Of a stretch of 18,873 nucleotides of DNA, positions 1 to 9,963 are shown in pieces. The stretch is from positions 1 through 18,873 of the forward strand of contig JAAOZY010000221.1 in NCBI GenBank assembly GCA_012274205.1. The letters are read 5' to 3'. The stretch comes from Betaproteobacteria bacterium. Lineage in GTDB: Bacteria > Pseudomonadota > Gammaproteobacteria > Burkholderiales > SG8-39. The translations under genes were made by a program, and so were the position numbers. The notes beneath the pieces were generated by a model. The model ran no database searches and was not told the origin of the DNA. It was given only the letters and a program-made list of their open reading frames with translations. How positions within the stretch are numbered: position 1 is the first letter of the stretch; each line of letters begins with the position of its first letter.

Positions 1-189
1 GCCCGCCGCGGCGAATTGCATCAGCAGCGCCCCGCTCGGATTCAGGCCGTAGTAGCTTTCCCGGTCCATATTCAGCAACACCAGTTCGTCGCCCACCTGG
101 CGCATCAGCACGTCCTGGGGAACGCGGACGCGGAGGGTGAGCGGCGGCAGGATTTCCGATTTGCGGTCTGCCGATTTGCGGTCTGTCAT
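1..189 (-). CDS. PqqD-family peptide-chaperone-like protein, 3' end beyond window
   Basis: Reading leftward from an ATG at 189, 63 codons stay open to the window edge. After a charged N-terminus the protein reads VRVPQDVLMRQVGDELVLLNMD and then SYYGLNPSGALLMQF. The VGDELVLLN and YYGLN-x-SGA segments are the hallmark of the PqqD fold. PqqD proteins bind precursor peptides for modification enzymes. A related subfamily occurs in HPr-kinase-related systems alongside nucleotidyltransferases. The gene is divergent from such a nucleotidyltransferase, with 75 nt between the two starts. An AGG about 10 nt upstream of the ATG could be the ribosome binding site. The first codons contain an exact 15-bp tandem duplication, so the true start could lie further in. 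Only the family is supported; the substrate is unknown. Confidence 0.72.
   Translation of the reverse strand, partial: MTDRKSADRKSEILPPLTLRVRVPQDVLMRQVGDELVLLNMDRESYYGLNPSGALLMQFAAAG
156..185. repeat. exact 15-bp tandem duplication
   Basis: The 15-mer CCGATTTGCGGTCTG occurs at 156-170 and again at 171-185. It lies in the first codons of the PqqD-like gene and duplicates the residues ADRKS/TDRKS. It is a recent slippage-type duplication and keeps the reading frame. Confidence 0.9.
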
Positions 190-264
190 AATGATTTGCC
201 TGAACTTCGCTTTCGATCAGTCATTCTACTACCACCGCTGCGCCGGTCTGGCGCAGCGGGATGG

Positions 265-1518
265 ATGGATATGCCAAGCGCGTCAAGCCGAAATGATCGC
301 CCTGGTTTCAGCGCCAGCGCGTTGCTGGGGCTGCTCCGGACTGCGGACGAAGACGCCGCGGCAGCTGCCGTTGCGCAATTGCCGCCGCAAGCCTGGGACG
401 CGATACTGGACTTGGCGCTGCGCCACGGCGTTGCCGCGCTGCTGCAGCGCGCCCTGCGCTCGAGTGGCAGGCTGGCGCAGCTCGCGCAGCCTGTGCGCGC
501 GCGCCTGGATCAGGCGAGCCGAGCCGTCGCGCTGGACAATCTGCGCAATTACGGGCAATTTCGCCGCATTGCAACGGCCCTGACCGAGCGCGGCATTCCG
601 CTGATCGCGCTCAAGGGACTTCATCTGGCAGAGCTCGTCTACCGCGACATCAGCCTGCGGCCGATGGCGGATCTGGACATCCTGGTTCCGCATGCGCAGG
701 TGGATGCGGCGGTGGCTGCGCTGGCCGCCCTGGACTATGAATTGTCCACCAAGGCTGCAGGCGGATACGACGTCAGCCTGACCCATCGCAGTCTGGACAC
801 ATTGGTCGAGATTCACTGGACGCTGGCCACGCCGGAGGAGCCGTATGCGCCGCCTATAGAAGACATCTGGCGCAGCGCCGTGCCTGCAATGCTGGGCGAT
901 GCGCAGGCGCAGGTGATGTCGCCCGAGTTCCTGCTGCTGCATGTCTGCGCGCATCTTGCGTATCATCACCTGTTCGCTTTGGATCTGCGCGCGCTGTGCG
1001 ACATTGCGGAAATAGTGCGAGCCTATCCCGATCTGGACTGGGACGTCGTGGTCGATCAGGGCCGGCGTCACGGTTGGGAACGCGGTGTCGCCGCGGCGCT
1101 GCGGCTGGCGCGCGACCACCTGGGTGCGGCTGTGCCGGCGGGCGCGCTCGCCGCAATCGGCGGCGACAGGCTCGAGCCGGCGCTGCTCGACGATGCGCTC
1201 GAGCAGCTGGGCACGATGGTCGATCTTCCGGGCGAAATGCGCTTCGCGCCCAATCTCATGGCACTCAGCGGCGCGACCGGAGCGCGGGCGAAAATCGAGA
1301 TCATCTGGACGCGCATATTCCTGCCGCGCGCCGAACTCGCGCGCATCTATGGCATTCCCGGGCAATCCCTGCAGATGCCGCTGCTGTATGCGCGCAGGCT
1401 GCTGGACCTGCTGCGATCTTACTGGCGGAATCTGTGGGCGATCGGCGCATCCGATCCACGACTGGCGGCAAGCGTGGCGCGCAATACGCGGCTGGCCAAA
1501 TGGATTGCCGCCGGCTGA
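265..1518 (+). CDS. nucleotidyltransferase family protein (NTP_transf_5 type)
   Basis: This 417-residue protein has the core of the uncharacterised nucleotidyltransferase family NTP_transf_5. A helical N-terminal region is followed by IALKGLHLAEL (about 114-124) and RPMADLDILV (132-141). D136 and D138 are the likely metal-binding pair. A helical part follows, with a His-rich stretch CAHLAYHHLF. The frame is open from position 16, but similarity to the family begins only after the ATG at 265 and the upstream part overlaps the divergent PqqD-like gene. ATG 265 or 271 is therefore the likely start; neither has a strong ribosome binding site. Members occur in HPr-kinase-related and lasso-peptide-like loci with PqqD proteins, which fits this neighbour. 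The reaction and substrate are not known. It converges on the O-antigen ligase gene. Confidence 0.8.
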   Translation: MDMPSASSRNDRPGFSASALLGLLRTADEDAAAAAVAQLPPQAWDAILDLALRHGVAALLQRALRSSGRLAQLAQPVRARLDQASRAVALDNLRNYGQFRRIATALTERGIPLIALKGLHLAELVYRDISLRPMADLDILVPHAQVDAAVAALAALDYELSTKAAGGYDVSLTHRSLDTLVEIHWTLATPEEPYAPPIEDIWRSAVPAMLGDAQAQVMSPEFLLLHVCAHLAYHHLFALDLRALCDIAEIVRAYPDLDWDVVVDQGRRHGWERGVAAALRLARDHLGAAVPAGALAAIGGDRLEPALLDDALEQLGTMVDLPGEMRFAPNLMALSGATGARAKIEIIWTRIFLPRAELARIYGIPGQSLQMPLLYARRLLDLLRSYWRNLWAIGASDPRLAASVARNTRLAKWIAAG

Positions 1519-1520
1519 AG

Positions 1521-1539
1521 CCGGGGCGGATGCCCCCGG
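1521..1539. terminator. short GC hairpin between convergent genes
   Basis: CCGGGG (1521-1526) pairs with CCCCGG (1534-1539) around a 7-nt loop, 2 nt after the nucleotidyltransferase stop codon. There is no T-run, so it may only be a weak or Rho-assisted end for either convergent transcript. Confidence 0.3.
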
Positions 1540-1574
1540 AGACGAATATTGCAGGGGGACCCGGTCGCAGAGAG

Positions 1575-2951
1575 TCAGGATTCCGAGTGAGGGTGATAGA
1601 GCGATATCCAGGCGAACGCAAGCAGCAGCATGAAGCTCAGCGCATTGGCGGGTATCTGCAGACTGAAGTCGACGGCAGAGTGGATCATCAGTGCGAGGAT
1701 GCCCATCATGGCGGCAAAGGACAGGCCGCGCATCAGCGGATCGCGGCGCAGGTATTGCGCACGTAAAGCAGCCGCATACGACAGGACCACCATCAGCCCG
1801 AGCAGGGCCGAGCCGATCACGCCGACCTCGGCGGCGAACTCGAGATAGTCGTTGTGCGCATGCGTGTAGGCGACGGCGGTCGCCTGCGCGCTATAGTGCG
1901 GAAACACCACTGGGAAGGAGCCGAGGCCGGACCCGAACACCGGATAGTCTCTCCACATGCTCAGGGCATAGGTCGAAAGCTCCCCCCGATCCTCGGATTG
2001 CGCGGAGCTCTGCGCAATCCTCTCGATGACGCGCTGCGTGCCGAAATAAGTGCCGACGATGAACACGTCGATGGCGACCAGGCTGAGCAGCAGGACGACC
2101 ATCGATCTGGTCGCATGTTTGGCGAGCAGCAGGCCGGCTGCGCCGGTGATCAGCAGACTGATGAAAAAGGAGCTGTTGCCCATGCGCGAGCGCGTCAGTA
2201 CCAGCGCGATGACCATGATCACCAGACCCAGGCGCAGCGCCATCTTCGGCGTGATCATCCATTGGATCAGGCTGCGGAAGAAATGCCCCCATGAGGCGCT
2301 CCTCGCGCCGGACAGGCTCGCGATCAGTACGCCGATTCCGACCGACAGGCACATCACCAGATACGCCGCATAGTGGTTGCGGTTGGCGAAGGTGCCGGAA
2401 GCCACTCCTTCCGGGCTTTGAAGGCCGATGGAAGCGCCATACAGAGCCTGCAGCACCCCGGATGCGATCAGCGCGTAGGCGGCAAAGCGTATCCGGTCGC
2501 GGCTGCTCAGCAATACCAGGCTCATAAAGAAGAATGCGATGTATGCCGTGCTCCTGCACGCAGCTTCCAGCGTCGCATATCGGTCCAGCGTAAGCGCCAC
2601 CGCGCCCGGCGCATCAGGCGCGGCGGCAGCCAGATACCAGCGGGCAGCTTGCGGCGAAAGCAGCTTCAGTATCCCGATGGGCAAGGGCAGCAATTGCAGC
2701 CAGACGTAGCCCAGCCAGAGGAGCGCGCACAACAGCATCGGCCGGGCCTGGCGCAGAATCGGCGGCAGGGAGCGCTTGCCACCGATGCGGCCGGCGATCC
2801 ACCAGAGCGCGAGCGCCAGAATCCAGAATGCCAGCAAGGCGCCGGCCCAGGCGCGGTTGCTTCCCAGGGGAATGGGCGCCCAGACAAGCGCAGCCAGATA
2901 GAAGGCAAAAAGCCAAGGGCCGCCGTTGGGCCTATGGTGCGGGGTGGCCAC
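1575..2951 (-). CDS. O-antigen ligase/polymerase family membrane protein (Wzy/WaaL type)
   Basis: This 458-residue polytopic membrane protein has about ten or more hydrophobic segments, starting near residue 12. The large periplasmic loop toward the C-terminus contains GSGLGSF and HAHNDYL (364-370), the recognisable signature of the Wzy_C / O-antigen ligase superfamily. HSAVDF (424-429), also conserved, follows. Members polymerise or transfer lipid-linked glycans on the periplasmic face of the inner membrane. The sequence does not say whether this one is a polymerase, an O-antigen ligase or a protein glycan ligase. The start is a GTG at 2951; no good Shine-Dalgarno is visible, and the first helix would be cut by any later start. 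It lies downstream of the FecR-domain gene on the same strand, with a hairpin terminator between them. Confidence 0.85.
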   Translation of the reverse strand: MATPHHRPNGGPWLFAFYLAALVWAPIPLGSNRAWAGALLAFWILALALWWIAGRIGGKRSLPPILRQARPMLLCALLWLGYVWLQLLPLPIGILKLLSPQAARWYLAAAAPDAPGAVALTLDRYATLEAACRSTAYIAFFFMSLVLLSSRDRIRFAAYALIASGVLQALYGASIGLQSPEGVASGTFANRNHYAAYLVMCLSVGIGVLIASLSGARSASWGHFFRSLIQWMITPKMALRLGLVIMVIALVLTRSRMGNSSFFISLLITGAAGLLLAKHATRSMVVLLLSLVAIDVFIVGTYFGTQRVIERIAQSSAQSEDRGELSTYALSMWRDYPVFGSGLGSFPVVFPHYSAQATAVAYTHAHNDYLEFAAEVGVIGSALLGLMVVLSYAAALRAQYLRRDPLMRGLSFAAMMGILALMIHSAVDFSLQIPANALSFMLLLAFAWISLYHPHSES

Positions 2952-2952
2952 T

Positions 2953-2989
2953 CAAATTAACAGGCCCGGAAGCTTGCGCTGCCGGGCCT
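2953..2989 (-). terminator. intrinsic terminator after the FecR-domain gene
   Basis: On the minus strand AGGCCCGG and CCGGGCCT form a perfect 8-bp stem (2982-2989 with 2962-2969) around a 12-nt loop. GTTAATTT follows. It lies 27 nt past the stop of the FecR-domain gene and just before the ligase GTG. It could end or attenuate transcription into the ligase gene. Confidence 0.6.
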
Positions 2990-3016
2990 TGCGGCACCGA
3001 GTTCCGGAATCTGTCC

Positions 3017-4744
3017 TCAGCATGGACTCACCCCCGCACAACTGGTAATCACGCCGCCGCCCGGCGTGACCGTAGGATTGATCGGTGCGGCCGGCGGCGG
3101 CAGCACTGGCGCGGCCGGCGGCACTTGCGCCTGCGCCGGACCCGCCGCGGTTGCGGGCAGGGCCGCGAGCGTGCTCGCGAATACCGTGGCGGCGACGGCC
3201 TGCGCGGCGTCGGACGCGGCCTGCGCTGCCGCGCTTGCGCGCTCTGCTGCGGCCTGTGCGGCCGCGCGCAATTGCGCATTGCCCGGATTGGCGCTGGCGG
3301 CTGCCTGCGCGCGATCTGCGGCCGACTGCGCGGCTGCCGCACTCGCGGCTGCAGCGACCAGGACAGGCGCATTGTCCGGCAGCTTCGCCGCCGAGAGCGC
3401 CGCCATTGCTGCCTGGCTATCCGCCGGGGCCAGGGCCAGCGGCTCGGGAAGCGGGGGCGCCTGCCCGGGCTGCCACGGAACGGCTTCACCGGGTTTAATC
3501 GTGCTGATCGGGCCATAGGGCGTATGCACCGAAATCGCCCCGCTGGCCACCGCCGCAATTCCGATCTCCTGTTCCCGGCCCTTGATCCTGACCACCACAT
3601 TGAAGTCGGCGTCGCCGCTGCTCAGAATGTCGACCAGGGACGCGCCCGCGGAAATGCTTATGCCATCGCGATTCTCGGCATGAATGATGCCGCTGACATA
3701 GCGCATGGCCCCGGCTGCAAGATCCAGCGCCGAACTGCTTGCCTTGAGGTCGCGCGGATCGAAGTGATACTGGTCCACGCTCAGGACCGAGGCCGGTCCC
3801 AATACCACCACCTGCCCGTCCGCGAACTTGAGCACCACGCTGCCTTCGGTGCCGGTGTTGAAGCTCGTGCCCGGCGGGAAAGTTTGGCCCACGCTTGCAT
3901 TCACGGTCCTGCCCGCAGGCGAGTGCACGGAGACTGCGTTGGAAACCGCGTCGACGAACCCGATCTGCCGCGTGTCCACGCTCGCGACAGTTTGTACGGC
4001 GCTGACTGCTGCGGCAGTGGCCGCGGCGCGCGCCGTCGCGGCCACTGCCACAGGCGTATTGACCGGCACGATCGTCGTCCACAATTCCGCCACTGCGGCC
4101 TGCAGCACGGCAGGAGCCGCCGCGATCGGCATCGGCGGGGGCAGGGCACGCCGCGGCTCCCACGGTACGTACTGGCCTGCGTCTATCCGGTAAATCGGCC
4201 CGTAGGGCGTGCGCACCGACACCTGACCCTGCGCAACCACCGCCGCACCGATCTCTTCGGGTTCCGGTTTCATCTGCACGATGAAATCGGCGCCGCCGGG
4301 GCTCAGTATGCGCAGCAGCGAGTCGCCCGCGACGATATGCACGCCGTCGCGGTTGGCGGCGCCGATGAGTCCGGCTACATAGCGCATCTCGCCGTGCAGG
4401 AGTTCCACGGTAGTGCTGCTTAATTTGATGTCGTGCGCGACATAGCGGTATTCGCCGATATGCACGCCCGAGTCCGGTCCCATGGCCAGAACCTGGCCGT
4501 CGGCGAATTTAAGCACCACTTTGGCGTCGGCACCGGTGTTGAAGCCGGTGTTGGATTCGAACGTATCTCCGACTTTCGCCGGCGCAGACTTGGCGCCCGG
4601 CTTCTGCATGGAGACGGATCCGGAAATCTCATGCACATAGCCGGCTTGCGCCAAGGCCGCCGACGAGAACAGCGCCAGCGCGAGCGCCGCGCACAAGGCG
4701 GCGAACGCGCTTCCCAATCTAGGCAAATGTCCTGTGGCGGTCAT
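3017..4744 (-). CDS. exported protein with duplicated FecR domain and Ala-rich tail
   Basis: This 575-residue protein begins with a signal peptide: basic start, hydrophobic core at about 11-30, likely cleavage after ALAQA near 34. Two homologous FecR-type blocks follow, about 35-198 and 262-426. Each contains VLKFADGQV, G-x-MRYV, NRDG and a TPYGPI segment ending in a VPW-x-P motif, which shows internal duplication. Residues 460-525 are an Ala-rich helical stretch, then comes a Pro-rich linker. The only cysteines of the mature protein are C569 and C575, the latter being the last residue. FecR domains sense or bind at the periplasmic side, but no FecI sigma factor or TonB receptor is present here, so iron signalling is not supported. 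A role linked to the surface glycan module is inferred. An AGGA at 4752-4755 precedes the ATG; the upstream gene ends 3 nt before it. Confidence 0.82.
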   Translation of the reverse strand: MTATGHLPRLGSAFAALCAALALALFSSAALAQAGYVHEISGSVSMQKPGAKSAPAKVGDTFESNTGFNTGADAKVVLKFADGQVLAMGPDSGVHIGEYRYVAHDIKLSSTTVELLHGEMRYVAGLIGAANRDGVHIVAGDSLLRILSPGGADFIVQMKPEPEEIGAAVVAQGQVSVRTPYGPIYRIDAGQYVPWEPRRALPPPMPIAAAPAVLQAAVAELWTTIVPVNTPVAVAATARAAATAAAVSAVQTVASVDTRQIGFVDAVSNAVSVHSPAGRTVNASVGQTFPPGTSFNTGTEGSVVLKFADGQVVVLGPASVLSVDQYHFDPRDLKASSSALDLAAGAMRYVSGIIHAENRDGISISAGASLVDILSSGDADFNVVVRIKGREQEIGIAAVASGAISVHTPYGPISTIKPGEAVPWQPGQAPPLPEPLALAPADSQAAMAALSAAKLPDNAPVLVAAAASAAAAQSAADRAQAAASANPGNAQLRAAAQAAAERASAAAQAASDAAQAVAATVFASTLAALPATAAGPAQAQVPPAAPVLPPPAAPINPTVTPGGGVITSCAGVSPC

Positions 4745-4747
4745 CGA

Positions 4748-5527
4748 TCAATCCTGCGTTTGCGTTGCCTCCGGCTTGACCGTCTGCACCGCATTTTTGC
4801 ACTCCGAGCCGGCAATGCGTCTATATTCCTCTATAGCACAAACGAGGTCAAAACGCGCGTAACTATTGACGATTTCGAAGATTTTGCGCGGCTCCCGCGC
4901 CGCGCCGCGCCGGATGGTCTGCAGCATAACCTGACGCAGGTCCGGGCCGAGGTCCTGCCATCGCGCCAGTCCGACGAACAGTATCGTTTGCTGCACGGTC
5001 GGCTCCCAGGGACCCAATTCATCGGCCTGGCGCAGCGCTGCGAACAGCTCGTCATCGGTTTCGTTCAGGTAGAGTTTGGTCAATGCGAGATTTGCCCACA
5101 GGAAGGGCGAGGTCGGCCGCTGCAGCAGCGCCCGGCGGAAGCGCACATGCGCATCCTTGACCGATGCGAGCGCTTCGCGCGGCTTCTTCGAGATGCGCAT
5201 CCTTGCCAGATCCATCGCGCCCGCGCCCTCGAGCGCCCAGGGGCTGCCGGCGACATAACCGAGACTGTCCGAATAGAATTTCGCGGCGCGGGCGATCTGC
5301 GCTGCGTCCGGAGGGCGCGACCCGGCAGGGGTCCATTGCCCGATTTCGTTCTGCCCCAGTTGCGCGAACAAGCCGGACAGGCCCAGCCGCGCGGTCTGCG
5401 CGGCAATCAATGCGAGAACGATGAACAGGGCAATATAAGCGGCTCTGCCGCGCCGGTGCGCGGACACCACGGGGCCGGCGCTTGCCCTGCGCTCGATGGC
5501 CGACTGCGCTGAAGGATCGGATCGCAT
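4748..5527 (-). CDS. membrane-anchored TPR-like protein of unknown function
   Basis: This 259-residue protein has one predicted membrane helix (about 29-48) after a short basic N-terminus. The remainder is probably periplasmic. It has helical pairs resembling tetratricopeptide repeats, for example the stretch with FRRALLQRP, LWANLALTKLYL and LFAALRQADELGP. I do not recognise a named family. The ATG at 5527 is preferred, because the frame runs upstream only by reading through the tRNA gene. No Shine-Dalgarno is evident. The start codon is 14 nt after the tRNA CCA end, so the message may come from processing of a tRNA-mRNA transcript. The gene ends 3 nt before the FecR-domain gene, so the two are almost certainly cotranscribed. 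They may form an envelope or polysaccharide export accessory module with the ligase. Confidence 0.65.
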   Translation of the reverse strand: MRSDPSAQSAIERRASAGPVVSAHRRGRAAYIALFIVLALIAAQTARLGLSGLFAQLGQNEIGQWTPAGSRPPDAAQIARAAKFYSDSLGYVAGSPWALEGAGAMDLARMRISKKPREALASVKDAHVRFRRALLQRPTSPFLWANLALTKLYLNETDDELFAALRQADELGPWEPTVQQTILFVGLARWQDLGPDLRQVMLQTIRRGAAREPRKIFEIVNSYARFDLVCAIEEYRRIAGSECKNAVQTVKPEATQTQD

Positions 5528-5541
5528 ATGCCGGGATAATT

Positions 5542-5618
5542 TGGTGGGCCCACCTGGACTCGAACCAGGGACCAAAGGATTATGAGTCCTCTGCTCTAAC
5601 CAACTGAGCTATAGGCCC
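5542..5618 (-). tRNA. tRNA-Ile2 (anticodon CAT, lysidine-modified)
   Basis: The 77-nt gene folds into a full cloverleaf with encoded CCA. The acceptor stem GGGCCTA pairs with TGGGCCC, including one G-T pair, and the discriminator is A. The D arm has GCTC/GAGC, the anticodon arm is GAGGA-CTCATAA-TCCTT, the variable loop is TGGTC, and the T arm is CCTGG-TTCGAGT-CCAGG. The CAT anticodon could mean Met. However, the anticodon-loop context and TTGGTC variable region match bacterial tRNA-Ile2 (like E. coli ileX) rather than elongator tRNA-Met. It would read AUA after TilS adds lysidine. It sits 75 nt downstream of rpoD on the same strand. Confidence 0.9.
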
Positions 5619-5635
5619 TACGGGAAATGATACAG

Positions 5636-5690
5636 GGTTTGGGAGCGACCCTTACCCCAACCCTCTCCCCGCACGGGAGAGGGGGTAGGC
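5636..5690. repeat. REP-like composite palindrome downstream of rpoD
   Basis: The element starts with GTTTGGGAGCGA, identical over 12 bases to the head of the repeat inside the GT4 gene. It continues into CCCTCTCCC (5661-5669), which pairs with GGGAGAGGG (5675-5683) over a 5-nt loop. The CCCTCTCCC/GGGAGAGGG palindrome is a common intergenic repeat type in proteobacteria. Its place right after the rpoD stop suggests a role in 3'-end formation, though no T-run is present. Confidence 0.6.
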
Positions 5691-5693
5691 CTT

Positions 5694-8036
<2,343 letters not shown>

Positions 8037-8078
8037 GAGCTTGTCCTAAGTCGGTGAAGTATTGGAAAAAAGCCGGTA

Positions 8079-8084
8079 ATTATA
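8079..8084 (-). promoter_or_regulatory. possible -10 element for rpoD
   Basis: A perfect TATAAT on the minus strand overlaps the dnaG stop codon, about 43 nt before the rpoD start. No convincing -35 is found at 16-18 nt. It could give dnaG-independent rpoD expression, as internal promoters do in E. coli, but may be chance. Confidence 0.25.
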
Positions 8085-9909
8085 CCACAGGGCGGTTGGT
8101 GCCCGGGCGCTGGTCCAAGGCCCCCAGGCGCTTGGTCAGTGCGTTCATCAGTTCAAAATCTGCGGGGCTGAGCGTCCCCGCCTTGTTTCGGCGCTGCAAT
8201 TCATTCAACTGTTCGTGGATGCGCCGGCGTTCCAGTCCCGGCAGCGCGTCGCGGAACTCGCCCTCCGCCTGCTCCGGGCTAAGGCCCAGGATCATGAGTT
8301 CGGAGCGCACCTGCTTGAGCAGGGTTTCGTACGGGCTGCCCCGAAAATGATCGATCAGCATCACTTCGGAACTGACATCCGGGTTGGCGCGCACGTATTC
8401 GCCCAGCGCGAGCAGGGCCTTCGCTTCGCTATTTTCGCCGCGGATGGTCTCGCCGGACAACTCGGCCGCAAGCGCAGGTTTTATTAGGACACATTCGAGC
8501 AGGCGCAGTTCAAAACTTTTGACCGCGGCGCGCGCGACCTTGGTCGGCGCGGGGCGTTGCCACGCGCCCGGCGCAGGGACGCTGCGGCGCAGTTCGCACA
8601 GACGCTCGGCTTCCTCCTGCGTCATGCCGGCGATATCCGCCAGCTGCTTCAGTAATTGCAGCTGCAGCCCCGGCGCAGCCACGCTCTTGAGCAGGGGCTT
8701 GGCCTCGTGCACGAGGCGCGAGCGGCCTTCGGCGGTGTTGGTGTCGACGCGCGCGCGCAACTGCCCGAACAGATAGGCGGAGAGCGGTTCTGCCTGCGCC
8801 ACCAATTGTTCGAATGCGTCCTTGCCCTTGCTGCGCACGTAGCTGTCCGGATCCTCGCCTTCGGGCAGAAACAGGAAACGTATGGTCTTGTTGTCGAGCG
8901 TGGCCGGCAAGCTCACTTCCAGCGCGTGCCAGGCGGCTTTCCTGCCCGCGGCATCTCCATCGAAGCTGAACACGATCTCGTCGCTCTGGCGCAGCAGCTT
9001 CTGCACATGCACCGGCGTGGTTGCCGTGCCCAGCGTCGCCACCGCATAAGCCACGCCATGCTGCGCCAGCGCCACCACATCCATATAGCCTTCGACCACC
9101 AGCACGCGGCCGGCGTCGCGTATCGCCTGGCGCGCCTGTGGCAGGCCGTAGAGTTCGCGCCCCTTTTCGAACAGCGGCGTCTCCGGCGAGTTGAGGTACT
9201 TCGGCTCGCCCGCGCCGATGATGCGCCCGCCGAAACCGATGACGAAGCCGCGCTGGTTGATGATGGGGAACATGATGCGGTCGCGGAAGCGGTCATAGCG
9301 CTTGCCCGCCTCGTTATCGATCACCAGCCCCGCTTCCTTGAGGCTCTTGTCGCCGTAGTCCGGAAATTCGGCCTGCAGATTCTGCCAGCCGTCGGGCGCA
9401 TAGCCGATGCCGAAATGGGCCGCGATCTGGCCCGACAGCCCGCGGCGCTTGAGATAGTCGATCGCATTCGGTGTAGCCTTCAGCTGCTCGCGGTAGTACT
9501 GCATCGCGCGGCGCATGAGTTCGTACAGATCGGGGCCGTCTTCTTCCTTCTTTTTGGCGAAGCGCGGCTCGAATTCCGGCATGCTCATGCCGGCGCCCGC
9601 AGCGAGCTCCTTGATCGCCTCGATATAGCCCAGTCCCGAGTATTCCATGAGAAAGCCGATCGCGTCGCCATGTGCGCCGCAGCCGAAACAGTGATAGAAC
9701 TGCTTCGACGGGCTGACAGTGAAGGAGGGCGATTTTTCGTTGTGAAACGGGCAGCAGGCGCTGTAGTTGGCGCCCGCCTTCTTCAGCTGCATATGCCGCT
9801 GAATGATCTCGACAATGTCGACGCGATTGAGCAAATCGCGTTTAAAGGAATCGGGTATCACGCGCGGTCGGGATAGGGGTCTGGGGCCTGAGCGAACTTT
9901 CCCCGGCAT
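8080..9909 (-). CDS. dnaG: DNA primase DnaG
   Basis: The 609-residue primase makes RNA primers for lagging-strand synthesis and works with the replicative helicase DnaB. The CHC2 zinc-binding domain has CPFH (C53, H56) and CFGC (C74, C77). The catalytic core follows with FPIINQRGFVIGFGGR. The Toprim motifs are VVEGYMDVVAL (the acidic Glu) and FSFDGDAAG (the DGD pair). The C-terminal third is the helical DnaB-interacting region. Most DnaG proteins begin MIPxSF, which here corresponds to a GTG at 9861 and would give 593 residues. The ATG at 9909 is kept because it follows a plausible AGG and a promoter mapped just upstream. Both starts are possible. Confidence 0.97.
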   Translation of the reverse strand: MPGKVRSGPRPLSRPRVIPDSFKRDLLNRVDIVEIIQRHMQLKKAGANYSACCPFHNEKSPSFTVSPSKQFYHCFGCGAHGDAIGFLMEYSGLGYIEAIKELAAGAGMSMPEFEPRFAKKKEEDGPDLYELMRRAMQYYREQLKATPNAIDYLKRRGLSGQIAAHFGIGYAPDGWQNLQAEFPDYGDKSLKEAGLVIDNEAGKRYDRFRDRIMFPIINQRGFVIGFGGRIIGAGEPKYLNSPETPLFEKGRELYGLPQARQAIRDAGRVLVVEGYMDVVALAQHGVAYAVATLGTATTPVHVQKLLRQSDEIVFSFDGDAAGRKAAWHALEVSLPATLDNKTIRFLFLPEGEDPDSYVRSKGKDAFEQLVAQAEPLSAYLFGQLRARVDTNTAEGRSRLVHEAKPLLKSVAAPGLQLQLLKQLADIAGMTQEEAERLCELRRSVPAPGAWQRPAPTKVARAAVKSFELRLLECVLIKPALAAELSGETIRGENSEAKALLALGEYVRANPDVSSEVMLIDHFRGSPYETLLKQVRSELMILGLSPEQAEGEFRDALPGLERRRIHEQLNELQRRNKAGTLSPADFELMNALTKRLGALDQRPGTNRPVV

Positions 9910-9932
9910 CCGCGCCTGGGAAACATGTATTC

Positions 9933-9960
9933 TTTATAGGCCATTTTGGCCGGAACGCAA
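9933..9960 (-). promoter_or_regulatory. sigma-70 type promoter for dnaG-rpoD
   Basis: On the minus strand TTGCGT (9955-9960) and TATAAA (9933-9938) are separated by 16 nt. The spacer contains the small palindrome GGCC-AAAAT-GGCC. Transcription would start about 15-20 nt before the ATG at 9909. It sits directly after the yqeY terminator, so dnaG-rpoD probably has its own transcript. Confidence 0.55.
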
Positions 9961-9963
9961 GCC

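Noticed and set aside
16..264. N-terminal extension of the nucleotidyltransferase
   Set aside because: It overlaps the oppositely oriented PqqD-like gene, and family similarity begins after 265.
2828..4423. 531-codon open frame antisense to the FecR-domain gene
   Set aside because: Its composition is Arg/Gly/His-rich with no signal or domain. The opposite strand has a signal peptide, FecR repeats and an upstream AGGA.
3017..4744. FecR-domain gene as part of an iron-siderophore signalling system
   Set aside because: No FecI-type sigma factor or TonB-dependent receptor is present, and the neighbours are a TPR protein and a glycan ligase.
5528..5575. Upstream extension of the TPR-like gene from a TTG inside the tRNA
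   Set aside because: The extra residues (MVPGSSPGGPTK...) are simply the translated T arm and 3' end of tRNA-Ile2, a common artefact.
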